A DNA stretch of 64,000 nucleotides from Stenopsyche tienmushanensis (taxonomy: Eukaryota; Arthropoda; Insecta; Trichoptera; Stenopsychidae), in the NCBI GenBank assembly GCA_008973525.1, contig WACJ01000331.1, forward strand, positions 248,001-312,000, written 5' to 3'. The stretch's first letter is position 1; each line of letters opens with the position of its first letter. The position numbers were made by a program, and so were the translations under genes. The notes under the pieces are model-generated. The model was not told the DNA's origin. It ran no database searches and saw only the letters and a program-made list of their open reading frames with translations. Shown in pieces: positions 20,922-31,035 of this stretch.

Positions 20922-21707
20922 TGTAACGTGGAGTTGGGAAATCCCCAACCTAAGAAACAGGGTTGCCGTGCAAGCCTGGCAATTCAAGGGAAAGAATTTC
21001 TAGAAGCGTAACGATACTCGGTTAAATGATCCATCAATCCACTTATCTTAACGACCATAACAAAGACTTTTGTTGATAAAAGCATCAAATGATCGACCTT
21101 TCTGGAAGGACGATTAGCATTCCGTAGGATCAAATAACAATAATCGAATACGCTCGAAGCGCCATATCAATCCAGCAATAAGATAAGCAGCAATTACCAT
21201 AAAAATTCCGATACAACTACGCAATGCAATTGGCGTCCAGAAAGATCGATGAAAGAGAAGGGGATCATTAAACCGTGTATAAAAGAGGTGCAGGGCACCA
21301 TACAGCTTCCTCTCCTTCGGGAGTCGAGCTTCGGCTCGACGACTGTTAAAGTTCGAATCTTCGGGAGTCGAGCTTCGGCTCGACGATTGAGAGAGTCAGT
21401 CCTGAGTCCCGAGTCCGAGTCCCTGACGTAACTTTGATTGAGCGAGTAGTGTTGAAATTCGCCTCGCAACCGTAGCCTCCATGAAGTACGAAGAATAAAA
21501 TATTAAAGAAGAGACCATCTTTGAAACTCATCGTCCGAAGATCCACCATCCACCACCCCCTCCCCATTATTTGAATCCTTTTCGCCGACGTTTCGGGAGA
21601 CGCGGCAGCCGTGGGCTATTGGAAAACCCGCGCTGAGGATACCGTCGCGCGCCGGAAGGATAGAAGAAGAAAAGCGACCGGTCCGCGGCAAAGATAACTG
21701 GGCCCCG
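20922..21707 (+). mobile_element. Solo LTR, copy 1 (TGTAACGTGG type)
   Basis: Begins TGTAACGTGGAG. It is alignable to 25660-26497, 28300-28670 and inversely 44935-45295 through GGTTGCCGTGCAAGCC, AACGATACTCGGTTAAATGA, CGACCTTTCTGGAAG and AAGATAACTGGGCCCCG. A TATA box, GTATAAAAGAGGTGC, is near 21278, so TSS/R region follows. The right edge departs from the other copies after 21707, so the 3' end is truncated. No internal retroelement coding sequence is attached. Family (Ty3/gypsy, BEL or other) cannot be told from the LTR alone. Confidence 0.75.
21323..21384 (+). repeat. Two cUUCGg-type hairpins in LTR copy 1
   Basis: GTCGAGC-TTCG-GCTCGAC occurs twice (21323-21340 and 21367-21384), about 45 bp and 90 bp after the TATA box. 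In RNA this is a 7-bp stem closed by the ultrastable C(UUCG)G tetraloop. Three related hairpins occupy the same place in LTR copy 2. Confidence 0.8.
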
Positions 21708-22040
21708 AAACTTTTTCACTACACACGTGCACACATATATTATATTGTAGGGGTACAACTTACAATTATTGTCGTCTTAGGAGTACGCGATCAAAATACT
21801 TTGGAGACTGCTGCCTTAAAGATTCTTCATCTTTATTGTGAGGCTACAACAGTAGACACAGGTAGCCCTCGGTTCACGCCGGTTCAATTTACGCCGATCT
21901 ATAATAACGCCGCTACGCAATCCACCGTCAAATTCTTCGATTCTCGACTTCGATGCTAGACTGATTTTCGTTTCAGTATGGACGTATTTACATTATGCAT
22001 TCGTTAAAACATTGACTGCTATTGAATATATTTATTTTTC
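21708..22040. other. Stretch after LTR copy 1
   Basis: AT-rich, no ORF of note, not alignable to the other LTR copies. It is absent from the inverse host-repeat copy at 62660-62700, so it belongs to the inserted material or to an unrelated insertion. Confidence 0.4.
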
Positions 22041-22510
22041 GTGTTTAATATTGTTGGGTATGTATACAATTACATTAAATTGAATTAATATTACGCCTAT
22101 TCGATTTGCGCGGGGTTTTGTAGACATTTTGTAGTTTGTTTGGTTTGATTTTTGGACGATTATATGAATCCTTGTCTATGAATGGCCCCAATTCTCAGAA
22201 TTCTTATAACAATAAATGCTGTGTAATGTGCAATATACTTTCGAAGCATTTCGTTCAAATTTGTCCAGAGCTTGGAAGTCGCTTGATATGACAAACACGC
22301 GGCACCGTACAAAATTATTTCTAAAGACTTTAACAATACTCTATTTGTGAAATGAACAAAACAATATCTATTATGCTGCTTCTTCAGGCAAAAACATTAA
22401 TCAATCGTCGTTTTGCTTGTTAGATTTATTAATGCACCGATTATTTTAAATACTTATGCACTATACTATACGATTTACAATAATTCTTATTTTACTAAAT
22501 TAGCATTAAT
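22041..22510 (+). repeat. hAT-E host repeat, third segment
   Basis: Inverse match to 62160-62662. Shared blocks include TTTAATATTGTTGGGTATGT, CGATTTGCGCGGGGTTTTGT, CAATATACTTT and ATCAATCGTCGTTTT. In the 62 kb copy it sits directly beside the 20.26-20.87 kb homology, which shows that 20881-22030 here is inserted DNA. Confidence 0.7.
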
Positions 22511-22842
22511 AGCAATATAAAATCGCTTGAAATGTGCGGGATTTCTTATTATCACTCGCCCATACTTAGCGGAGTATTAATATTAAGCCGATATAGTGTC
22601 CCAGCTGCCAGAACGATTGCTGACCCTACTCGTCATTTTGTTATGATTTTTCAGTCAATGGGAGACGTCGATTTGAGAAGCACTTGACGAGGTGTTACAT
22701 GACAAGGGTAGTCTATACGGATTCAAGAGGTAATACGAACACTCGCTTGGCATCAAATGTGTCATTTTAAAGACTGAAAAAAGTTGGCTGGCCTCCTACT
22801 TTAGAATTAAACCATCTTCGGATTTCGATATATAGTGTAATT
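22511..22842. other. Stretch without a recognisable gene
   Basis: AT-rich DNA at the 3' side of the minus-strand RT pseudogene. Probably includes its 3' UTR. Nothing else seen. Confidence 0.4.
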
Positions 22843-23950
22843 TTAATATGGGTCATATTTTTTTCGTATTACCTCTTGAATCCGAATTTTGAGGCAATTC
22901 AAGAATTCCTGACAAATTGTTATGTTATTTAGTATTTTATAAATGGTAGTTATTTCGAGTATGCTACGGCGGTCACACAGTTTAGCCATGCTTAAAAAGT
23001 TAAGTCTCTGATGATAAGTACTTCTACTACTGATACCACTAGACATGAAGGCCAGGCTACGCGTAAAGGATTTGTTAATTCTTTCTATGCACTCGGAATG
23101 CGCAGCGTAACATGGGTTCCAAATCACACATGCATACTCCAACATACTTCTAACCAATGCGTTAAAAATAATGATTTTGGATTCGGTCTTCCTAAACTAC
23201 TTTGTGTTGCGTTTAATAAAGTTCACCAATCTAGCAGATCTGTCGACAATGTTATTGACGTGTGCAGTGAATTTCAGTTTTTTGTTGAACAGAACTCCCA
23301 GGTCTCTCACCTCAGAAGACTCATTGATCGGCACTCCGTTGATATTAAAACAAAATTTAATAGGATTTATTTTTCTTGTAAATGATATAGATTGACATTT
23401 GGTTACATTTAGTACCATTTTATTAGTTAAACACCATGAATGAACGTGATCGATGTCGTCTTGGAGGAGGAGAGCATCGGCAGGGCACTTGACTTCTTTG
23501 AAGATTTTTATATCATCGGCGAAGAGAGAACAGTCGCTGTTTGTAATACATTCGACAATATCGTTAATGAACAAAGTGAATAAGATTGGTCCCAGCCTGG
23601 GACTCCCAGGTGTGATCCCTGAGGAGCTCCGGACGTTGAAAAATATTCGTAAGACGCGTATCCTCCAACCCCCACTGACTGAGGCCTTTGACTTAGATAA
23701 GAAGCGAACCATTTGAGAAGTGAACCATAATTTTATATGCGGCCCGCAGGATCATTTGGGTTGGCCACCCCTGGTTTAAAACATCCTCGGCGGGGCCCTT
23801 TTTGTATATTGGCATTATCTCTGCCTTCTTCCATATTTTAACTATATTCATATTCCATTTTTTTAACCTATTTGTTTCAGCTATGTCTATTTTTCCAGTT
23901 TGCTCCCAGTCTGACCAATTAAATATTGTTTGATTATGCCCGGTAGGCAC
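22843..23950 (-). pseudogene. Non-LTR reverse transcriptase pseudogene (CR1/Jockey-like)
   Basis: Minus-strand ORF2 relic in at least three frames. The 5'-most part (23800-23950) reads IVKIWKKAEIMPIYKKGPAEDV, the RT block before the palm. Then comes SSGITPGSPRLGPILFTLFIND (from the PQG box, mutated) and the catalytic SLFADDIKIF, the WCLTNKMVLNVTKCQSISF block and VRDLGVLFNKKLKF (23197-23712). The C-terminal segment is MVRSMLEYACVIWNPC...RINKSFTRSL (22843-23157). FADD is intact. A hAT-A terminal fragment at 23727-23773 sits inside the reading. The element differs from the R1-like copies and from the Jockey at 36-38 kb. Confidence 0.8.
23727..23773 (-). mobile_element. hAT-A terminal fragment
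   Basis: On the minus strand it reads CAGGGGTGGCCAACCCAAAT...GCGGGCCGCATATAAAATTA, the left end of the hAT-A family seen complete at 53171. Compared with that copy about 30 bp between two GCGGGCC repeats are missing, as expected for slippage or repair between direct repeats. It interrupts the RT pseudogene. Confidence 0.6.
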
Positions 23951-24470
23951 TAAACGCCGAAGTTCGAATACTTTGATGCGACATAATTACCCCTTGCTAA
24001 TATAATTTGACTAATATTTTTTGCGGCCTAACCACAATGGACTACTCCTAACTACTATGCTTATGAGATTTTATGTATTTTAAATATTGGCTACTTGACT
24101 ATTACTTATTTACAGAGTAGATACTTAAATACTCTACTTAAATTCTAACAGCAAGCTGATATTCAGTTTATCTACAATATTATTCATTGCTGCTTTTACA
24201 AATCTTGACTTGCTTATCATTCACTATCTCTTACATAGTCGACCCTACCCAACAATATGGAGATCTATGAACCTTACCGGTTCGGAGCCAAGAAGCTTTA
24301 GGAACAGAACAAGGACAAGAAGAACACCAAAGAGACGGCCTCGAGGAGATGCATATGAAGAATTTCACTTTGCAACGTAAACCCCTTCCTATGAATGAAT
24401 ATTGAAGAGGCCAATAGTTCTGTAGTGGACTTTCAGTGGCTGCACTATGATGATGATGAATTTAAATATA
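23951..24470. other. Stretch without a recognisable gene
   Basis: AT-rich, with a GC-richer purine-rich patch at 24290-24370 (AGAACAAGGACAAGAAGAAC). No homology recognised. Confidence 0.4.
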
Positions 24471-24559
24471 TAAAACTAAAGAAGATTTGTTATTTTGTGA
24501 TTCACTAACTTCGTGTACTACATCTATGGCTATATTTAATAGTTTTAATAATTTAATAA

Positions 24560-25590
24560 TTAGAAATGAGATCGAGTGGTTAAAATGTGTTGGAATTGGC
24601 AACGATGGGGCACGTGCAATATCAGGAGCAAAACCTGGATTGATCTCTTATTAAAGGTGTAGCACCTCAGGTCATTTGGAACCGTTATATACAGGGAATC
24701 ATTGGCATTCAAAAATATATCAATCGATTTAAAAAACACATTGCACAAAGTTGTTAAAGTTGTCAATTTGATTTGTCCGCTCAATTCCCGAATTTTTAAA
24801 ATTTCATGCGACGAGATGAGAAGTCAAAATACACGGGTATTATTGCATACTGAAGTTGAAGTTGATTGTCACGTGGAAAAGTGCTCAATCGCCTTTTTGA
24901 ACTTCGTGATGAAATACGATTATTTTTAATAGGTACGCAATTTGAATTCAATGGACGTTTTAACAATTTTCTTGATTAGCTAAAGCTGATTATTTAGCTG
25001 ATATTTTTACTTATTTGAATGAACGGAATTTGAGGCTACAAGGTGCAGCTGTAAATATATTTAAAGTTGAAGACAAAATAGAAGTGATTATAAAAAAATC
25101 GTCTTGTGATCGAAACGCATTCACGAACGCATGTATGTTTTTTTTCCAATACTCAACGATTTTATAGAAACTTCGAATGTAGAGTTTCCTGATAAAATTC
25201 AGAAGATTTTTGTTGAACATTTAATGACTCTAAAATTCAACTTTTTTATTTATTATTACTTTCCCAGTTCTGATTCTGACAATAATTGAATTAGAGAACC
25301 ATGCAACACGGAAGGCACTGATGCTAAATATTTATCTACACATGAACAGGACATTCTCGTAGAATTATCATGCGATACGTCCATGAAATTACAATTCAAC
25401 AAAACGGAACTGACAAGCTTTTGGTTACTTCTCAAGTTTAATTACACTGCGCTTGCAAATAAAACACTCCAACATTTGATTCAATTTTGTAGAACATATT
25501 TATGTGAACAGGCTTTTTCGGAAATATTTTATATGAAATCAAAATATAGAAACGTTTGTTATATTATATATTATTCTTTTATTAACTAAA
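24560..25590 (+). pseudogene. hAT transposase pseudogene (ZBED5/SCAND3-like), hAT-D
   Basis: Plus-strand relic of the catalytic and C-terminal part of a BED-type hAT transposase, with many stops. In order: CVGIGNDGARAISGAKPGLI (central Asp block), then a His-rich segment equivalent decayed, LLHTEV...SRGKVLNRLFELRDEIRLFL (about 24835-24925) and, after a gap, the dimerisation segment ALANKTLQHLIQFCRTYLCE followed by QAFSEIFYMKSKYRN (25383-25555). Domain order and spacing match the family. N-terminus and both termini were not found. Confidence 0.72.
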
Positions 25591-25659
25591 ATATATTAGA
25601 TGTTAGAATTTAGCTTGTAATTAGAATAAGGATATGAACCCAAAACCTAAATTTAAGAT

Positions 25660-26497
25660 TGTAAATATAAAGACAGGGTTGCCGTGCAAGCCTTCCCAAG
25701 AAGGATTTTATAAAAGCGTAATGATACTCGGTTAAATGACTCCCTCCAAACCGCTTCAAAATCATCAGCAAAGTCTGATTCATCAATACCCGTGTCTTAA
25801 TGACTTGTTTTTAAAAGCATCGAATGATCGACCTTTCTGGAAGTACGATTAGCATTCCTTAATATCGAGTAACAATGATCGAACACGCTCGAAGCACCAT
25901 AACAATTCAGTAATAAGAGCAGTGAAAATTATCATAAAAATTCCATGACAACTACGCAATGAAATTAACTTCCGGAAATTTCGATGCAAGAGAAGGGGAG
26001 CATTAAGCCGAGTATAAAAGAGGTGCGGGTCACCATACAGGACACTTTGGAGACCGAGCTTCGGGTCGGACCCTCGGGAGTCGAGCTTCGGCCCGACATC
26101 CACCTGGAAGACACTTTGAGGTCGAGCTTTGGCTCGACCGAAAGAAGTCCAGATTTAGCTTCGGTTGAGCTAGCGGCTTGAAATTCGGTCGACATTTTAT
26201 ACGCCTCGCAACCGTACCCTTTACGAAGTGCGGACAATAAAACGTTAAAGAGAAGAGACCATCTTTGAAGTTAGTCGTCTGAAGATCCACCACCTACTAC
26301 CCCCCCCCCCTCCTCTCTTTTATTGAGTCCTTTTCGCCGACGTTACGAGAGACGTGGCAGCCGTGGGTTGTCAGAAAACCCGCGCTGAGGGTACCGTAGC
26401 GCGCCGGAGAGGTTGAAGAAGAAAAGAAGAAAAGCGACCGGCCCGCGACGAAGATAACTGGGGCCCCGATATTCGGCTAGGGCTCGCCCACGTTACA
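25660..26497 (+). mobile_element. Solo LTR, copy 2 (most complete)
   Basis: The 838-bp copy of the TGTAACGTGG-type LTR. The first bases have decayed (TGTAAATATAAAGACAGGG), while the right end is intact (GGCTCGCCCACGTTACA), complementary to the TGTAACGTGG start of copy 1, so the LTR has inverted termini of about 10 bp. A TATA box (GTATAAAAGAGGTGC) lies near 26012. It is followed by three hairpins of the GTCGAGC-TTCG-GCYCGAC type at 26053-26070, 26080-26097 and 26121-26138, and a C tract near 26300. No clear target duplication, so it is old. Confidence 0.78.
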
Positions 26498-26790
26498 ATA
26501 CATTAAATAAAGGTTAATTAATTTTAAAAAAATGAAATTAATACGTTTGCCTCTTTAAGTGAAATCTCGCAATTAGCACATAGCAAATGTAACAATAATA
26601 TCATTCAATGGCAAAAAATAGGCTTCTTTTATCTAAACTTCATGTGATCTGTATGGAATTAGTTTTCATAACCTTTTGAATTGATATCCTACAGTCGGTT
26701 TTGGTGTTTCCTACCTTGTTGACTAAATATAACGCTCCAACGGAGAGCATCTAACTGCGCGCGCTTGGGTTTTGAAGCAAGTATCGCCGT
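26498..26790. other. Short AT-rich interval
   Basis: Between LTR copy 2 and the Mutator-like remnant. No ORF or motif recognised. Confidence 0.35.
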
Positions 26791-26799
26791 TTCGTGTAT

Positions 26800-27845
26800 G
26801 TTATGCGATTGATTGGCGCTGATTTGCACAATATAAACTATTTTTGTGGATATATGGATATTGGCAAGAGTTTTAATGTTAATTTATATTATAATATTAT
26901 AAAATCTATCTCTGAAGGCGTAAACACTGTTTACGACGTTGTGATTCGTAAAGCCGTTCGAGAAGAAACATAGTTAAATGGACAAGCTGGCTTTCCAGAA
27001 AATGAGCTCTCAGTTTCTGGCGATGGTTCGTGGTCCAAGAGAGGATTTTCTTTTCTTCTAGGCATTTATTATTATTATTTCATACCACCATAAAATCGAG
27101 TTTCTGTAAAGCACGCAATGCGTGAAATGGCAAAGAAGATACAAATGAATATGACGCTTGGTACGAAAGTCACGAACCAGAATATCAGGCAATTCACCAT
27201 GGTAGTACTGGTAAGACAGAGGTAGACGGCATTATTGAAATATTTCAACGATCGATAAAAAAAATCACAACATAAAATATGCTTATTACATCGGCGATGG
27301 AGATACAAAATCTTTTAAAAATCTACTTGAAGCTGCTCCGTACGGTGATGACTTTGTTGTGAAGAAAAAAGAGTTCGTGTAAAAGGATGCATAGGAGGGC
27401 CAAAGAAGCTAAAAAACAGCTCACACAACTCAGAAAAGCGCGTAAAGAAGTTGAAAGTCAAGGCAAAAAAGCCGCGAAAACTCAATTTTCCCACCCACCA
27501 GCTCTTGATAAAGAAACACAAGACATTTTGAAACCAATGTATGAAGAGCTGAGCCAAAATGAACTTTTAGAGTTAGTTTTAATAGCAGATTTAATAGTTT
27601 CAGAGAAAAAATATATTGAAAATATGCTTTTTTTATATCATTGGAATACCTCCTTAAGGCGGGTAGAAAAGAAATGCGGAGAGCCCACGGACAGTCAGTT
27701 AATTTGTCTAAAAAATATTATTTTTATTTCTGTACCAGTGGTGGATTCAGTCACGCGCGCTTCGTGCCTCAAAAAGTTTTTTATTTACCGTGTAATAAAA
27801 GGATCTATGAAATTGTTTAAAGAATATGTTCATATTTTAAAATAA
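26800..27845 (+). pseudogene. Mutator-like transposase domain remnant
   Basis: Plus-strand relic resembling the Mutator-like transposase domain (Pfam PF20700 type) common in hemipteran and cnidarian genomes. Readable blocks with frame changes: NLYYNIIKSISEGVNTVYDV (about 26878-26940), RKAVREET...NGQAGFPENELSVSGDGSWSKRGFS (26950-27055), YAYYIGDGDTKSFKNLLEAA and PYGDDFVVKKKEFV (27275-27380). The IGDGD block is the most diagnostic. The tail 27387-27640 is Lys-rich (RRAKEAKKQLTQLRKARKEV) and may be a later part of the same protein. Family placement rests on memory of the family pattern and no search was run. Confidence 0.6.
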
Positions 27846-28299
27846 GCGATTTCACTTTTATGCGGCGTGTAGAAATCGTGATTGAAATACCAAGCTTAAA
27901 TTGAAAAACTAAGTCTTTCTCTGCTTTGATGCCGCGTAATAAGGACATCGCAATAGGAAATCGCATTTATCGAATCGGTCCAGGAGCCTCAAACGAAAAT
28001 TGCGCCAAGGGCCTCTCCAGTGCATTCTATGATAATTTGATTTATTTTTTTGCGACCCGCCTTCCGAGTTTGACCCTTCTGCTGTAGGCACAAAAGAAAA
28101 TAAAGACACTAACTAAACTTGCCAAAATAGTCCTCCTTTATGTCCCGGAAATTGCATTACGTTTTTATGTTGCATTTTGTTTTTGTAAGCTTATGAAATT
28201 ATTTTGCAATCTTGTTACCAGTGTTTTTTTGTAACCTTTTTTTGTGCAATCTTATAAAGGTGTGTTTTTTATAAATTGTGCAATTTTCGCATATACCTA
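27846..28299. other. Stretch without a recognisable gene
   Basis: AT-rich, with T-rich runs at 28160-28280. Minus-strand ORF 27909-28109 matches nothing known to me. Confidence 0.35.
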
Positions 28300-28670
28300 T
28301 GTAGCGTGGAGAGAAAAAATGGTTGAAAAATTGCCAACATAAGAGACGGGGTTACCGTGCAAACCTGTCGATTTCCCTTTTAAAGGAAGGATTTTAAATG
28401 TTCTAGAAGGGTGCCACAATAACATTTCAACGATGAGAGCAGCGATAATTACCATAACTGGGCAATGAAATTGTCTTTCAGGAAGATCCCCCCCCTCCTT
28501 CTATCGAGTCCTTTTCGCAGACGTTACACGAGTGACCGTCCGTCGCACCGGACGGTCACTCGTGTAACGTCGCACACCGGAGGGGCTGAAGAAGAAGAAG
28601 AGAGAGTGACCGGCTCATGACGAAGATAACTGGGCCCCGATATTCGGCTGAGGGCAGTGCCCATGTTACA
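28300..28670 (+). mobile_element. Solo LTR, copy 3 (internally deleted, with snap-back)
   Basis: Starts TGTAGCGTGGAGAG and ends TGCCCATGTTACA. The middle, including TATA and the hairpin array present in copies 1 and 2, is deleted. In its place near the 3' part lies a perfect 22-bp hairpin (28521-28570). The last about 90 bp (GACGAAGATAACTGGGCCCC, ATATTCGGCT) are well preserved. Confidence 0.72.
28521..28570. repeat. 22-bp perfect hairpin inside LTR copy 3
   Basis: Positions 28521-28542 are the exact reverse complement of 28549-28570, with a 6-nt loop. In the other copies this site reads GACGTTACGAGAGACGTGGC and continues into about 60 bp of LTR that are missing here. A fold-back template switch that replaced LTR sequence would explain it. 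Confidence 0.88.
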
Positions 28671-29080
28671 TCTACATATGTAAATTGAATATAATTTAAT
28701 AAAAATAGAATTCCATATTTTGTAACAGAAAAAAACGTTGAGAACAACTGCTTTTGATTTGTATTACTTTTTATGATTCAATTGCGTATGTGACTTCATC
28801 GGTATTGTCACAAAATATAATTATTTCGTATTAGTTTTACAACAAATGCACAAGTTGTCAGCGACCGGAAGTCTAAGAGCGGAAGTCGCAAGGCGTTAGA
28901 AGACAAGAGTCAAGAAATAGTAATTGTGTTTCAGTGATGGTTTAAGTCAATTTTTATGTTCATGAATTGCGTCAATAATTGTGTGTCCGCGAAAGCGTAA
29001 AGTTTGAAAATATGTAAAATAAAATTAGTCCCGACAAATTGGGTGCGCAGAAAATTTAACAAAAAATATATTAAATGACT
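28671..29080. other. Stretch without a recognisable gene
   Basis: AT-rich. A GC-richer patch at 28858-28920 (GCGACCGGAAGTCTAAGAGC) has two GCGGAAGTC-like repeats. No gene seen. Confidence 0.35.
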
Positions 29081-29084
29081 TGTA

Positions 29085-29700
29085 AAACACTCACTTGAAA
29101 ACGGCCATAGATATATAGAAGCATTGGAGTCTTCTTTTATCCGTATTTCATTTCCATCTGGAATAGATAAATATTCATTTTTAATAATCGACTCGAGCTA
29201 GAATCAAGTTTTATTTTGAATTCCGGTATTTAAATATCTAGACATAATTTAAACGAGACTCCGGAAGAATAAGTTTGCCTCCATAAACGAAGCCATTCGT
29301 AATTAGTACGTAAAAATTGCAACAACTCACTTGAAATCTGTCATAATCGTAGTGGAGTCTTGTTTGCTTTGGATTTATTCCAAATCTGGTTTTTATACGA
29401 ATTTGTCTTTGTTTAATTCTGCAGGAATATGAAGATTGAACTGGATAAATACTGGAACGTGACAAGACGACTTCCAACTTGCGACTGCTCACTCGACATA
29501 ACCGCAAACCTTTTCATCACGTTGCAACATTGTATTGCTATATACAGTGTGATTCATAAATACCTCCTGTAAAAATAACGGTATCATTTGTTTATGTGGA
29601 ATTATCGATATTCTTAATGTGGTATTTTGAGTTATGCGATGCCTCAAAATATCAATATTCTAATTCTGATGAAAGATTTCAAATTTTCATAGAATTTCTT
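29085..29700 (-). repeat. Exon-like block family, copy 1 (partial)
   Basis: Minus-strand orientation relative to the family. Contains one 63-bp block (29095-29157) bordered by TCTATTCCAG-like upstream sequence and CAA|GTGAGT downstream. It also contains the leader region with SSRKLEVVLSRSS-type reading and the near-palindrome ACATTGTAT-TGCTAT-ATACAGTGT (about 29531-29554). It aligns directly to 35340-35940 and inversely to 50440-51060. Reading is disrupted, so this copy is dead. Confidence 0.6.
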
Positions 29701-29754
29701 TACGTATTTTAACTTTCCTGGATTTTTTTTATCTTTTGTTATGCGAACTCATCA

Positions 29755-30038
29755 CTAGGTTTTAATGCCACCCATACATAATTTTTAATCTTTAAAAATT
29801 GTTTTGTTCCCTTAAGAAATATAAATGAAAAGTTTTAGGAAGAAATCACTATGAAATTGTTATCAAAACAAGTAAAATTTCAAAACATATAATGAAAAAC
29901 TGAAATTCAAAATAATTTTAATATTGATTTTTCTATATTCATTTACTGCGATTCTTGCGCTTTTTTGTTAAATTTGTCACCGATATCTAACATTCCTTTT
30001 CAATAACCCAAAGCGAAAGGGCTAAAGTCAAAACACTA
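29755..30038 (-). mobile_element. Non-autonomous hAT fragment inside hAT-H, copy 1
   Basis: Inverse counterpart of 42171-42532. Its right boundary meets GTTTAGAC at 30039-30046, the inverse of the GTCTAAAC duplication of the 42 kb copy. About 50 bp of one terminus are missing here. Confidence 0.5.
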
Positions 30039-30668
30039 GTTTAGACGGTTATTCGTATTTTTTAAATAATTTATCATCTAACATTAAAAGCGGGATAAAA
30101 GTTGACGCCCTTCAACATTTACTTGCAACAAAGATGAACCATGAAGAATTCGGCAATGCAGACATTCAATCAATTTGGTGTCCTGCAAATAGCGTTGATG
30201 CAGAAAGGTTTTTCAGTGCATACAAACTAATTGTGAACGATCGGCGTACTAGTTTGAAACAATCGTCAATAGAAACATGCTCGATGATCAATTTTAATCA
30301 CTATTCAAATTTAATTGATTTTTTTCTCCTATTTTTAATTAATTTCAAATGTTTTCTATAATATATGTATGTATATCGTTTTGTAAATTATGTTTAAATT
30401 GGACTATTTAACTTCAAATTTGTGATTAAGAAATAATCGCTAAATAGATGCTAAAATGTGTTATTTTATTTGCTCTATAACGCTAAATTCAAGAATAAAA
30501 CTGCTATTTTTTAAAAAAATAGATGCTAAAAACACGTATCTCTAGTCATGAGTCATACGTATCCACATTCTTTTTCTTCGTTGCAATTGTTTTTTATTTG
30601 TATCTTTATTCAAAAAATTTGCTATTATATATTTAGTTAAATTTATAAACGTTCTACCTCGACCGTGG
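30039..30668 (+). pseudogene. hAT transposase C-terminal remnant, hAT-H copy 1
   Basis: The open stretch 30134-30361 encodes NADIQSIWCPANSVDAERFF, SAYKLIVNDRRTSLKQSSIE, the hATC dimerisation signature (W-C-P-x-N-S-V-x-x-E-R-x-F-S). It is followed by about 180 bp of AT-rich 3' DNA with paired TAGATGCTAAAA repeats near 30445 and 30520. The unit, including its flanks out to CTACCTCGACCGTGG, aligns inversely to 41507-42170, so the two are copies of one larger duplicated segment. Confidence 0.7.
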
Positions 30669-30689
30669 ATCGAGACAGACTGATTGTGA

Positions 30690-30777
30690 GACTAGTAGTG
30701 TTGACACAGCGAAATTTGATCGGACCGAGACTGGAGCGAGATCGAACCGTTACTGGCACCATAGTGTGGATCGGGCC
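30690..30777 (-). mobile_element. TTAA-type MITE fragment
   Basis: On the minus strand the end reads GGCCCGATCCACACTATGGT, followed by GCC...GTTCGATCTCGCTCC. It is flanked at 30778-30781 by TTAA. The same terminus is at 43567 (also with TTAA) and both ends are at 46259-46463. Confidence 0.55.
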
Positions 30778-30782
30778 TTAAA

Positions 30783-31035
30783 AAACAAGCATTGTCGATA
30801 GCACACAATATTCGGTAATTTCTTTGCATAAGCAAATAACACACTTGAAATCAAAATCATTATTAGTCGATAAATTTGGGCTAACGATCTATACAATCGT
30901 GCGATGCATGCGGGGAAGCTCTCCGTCTCAGTCTCCCGAACTGCGTTAAGTTCTCTCTGTCTCTGTCTGTCTCCGAGTTTCAATGTGCAAGAGTGCTCTA
31001 CCTGGGATATGAGAGTTCGGACATATGTATGTCCA
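30783..31035 (-). repeat. Dispersed repeat shared with 44.33-44.55 kb
   Basis: Inverse match to 44335-44545 through CGCAGTTCGGGAGACTGAGA, TTGTATAGATCGTTA, TTCAAGTGTGTTATTT and a near-palindromic GACATAYATGTATGTC end. It contains a CTCTCTGTCTCTGTCTGTCT run at about 30952-30973. Identity of the element unknown. Confidence 0.55.

Noticed and set aside
24030..24470. Purine-rich stretch as an exon
   Set aside because: No open frame of useful length and no splice-site context.
20922..28670. LTR copies as a complete LTR retrotransposon (20922-28670 with internal genes)
   Set aside because: Between the LTRs lie non-LTR RT, hAT and Mutator-like remnants. No gag, protease, integrase or primer-binding site was seen, so these are solo LTRs.
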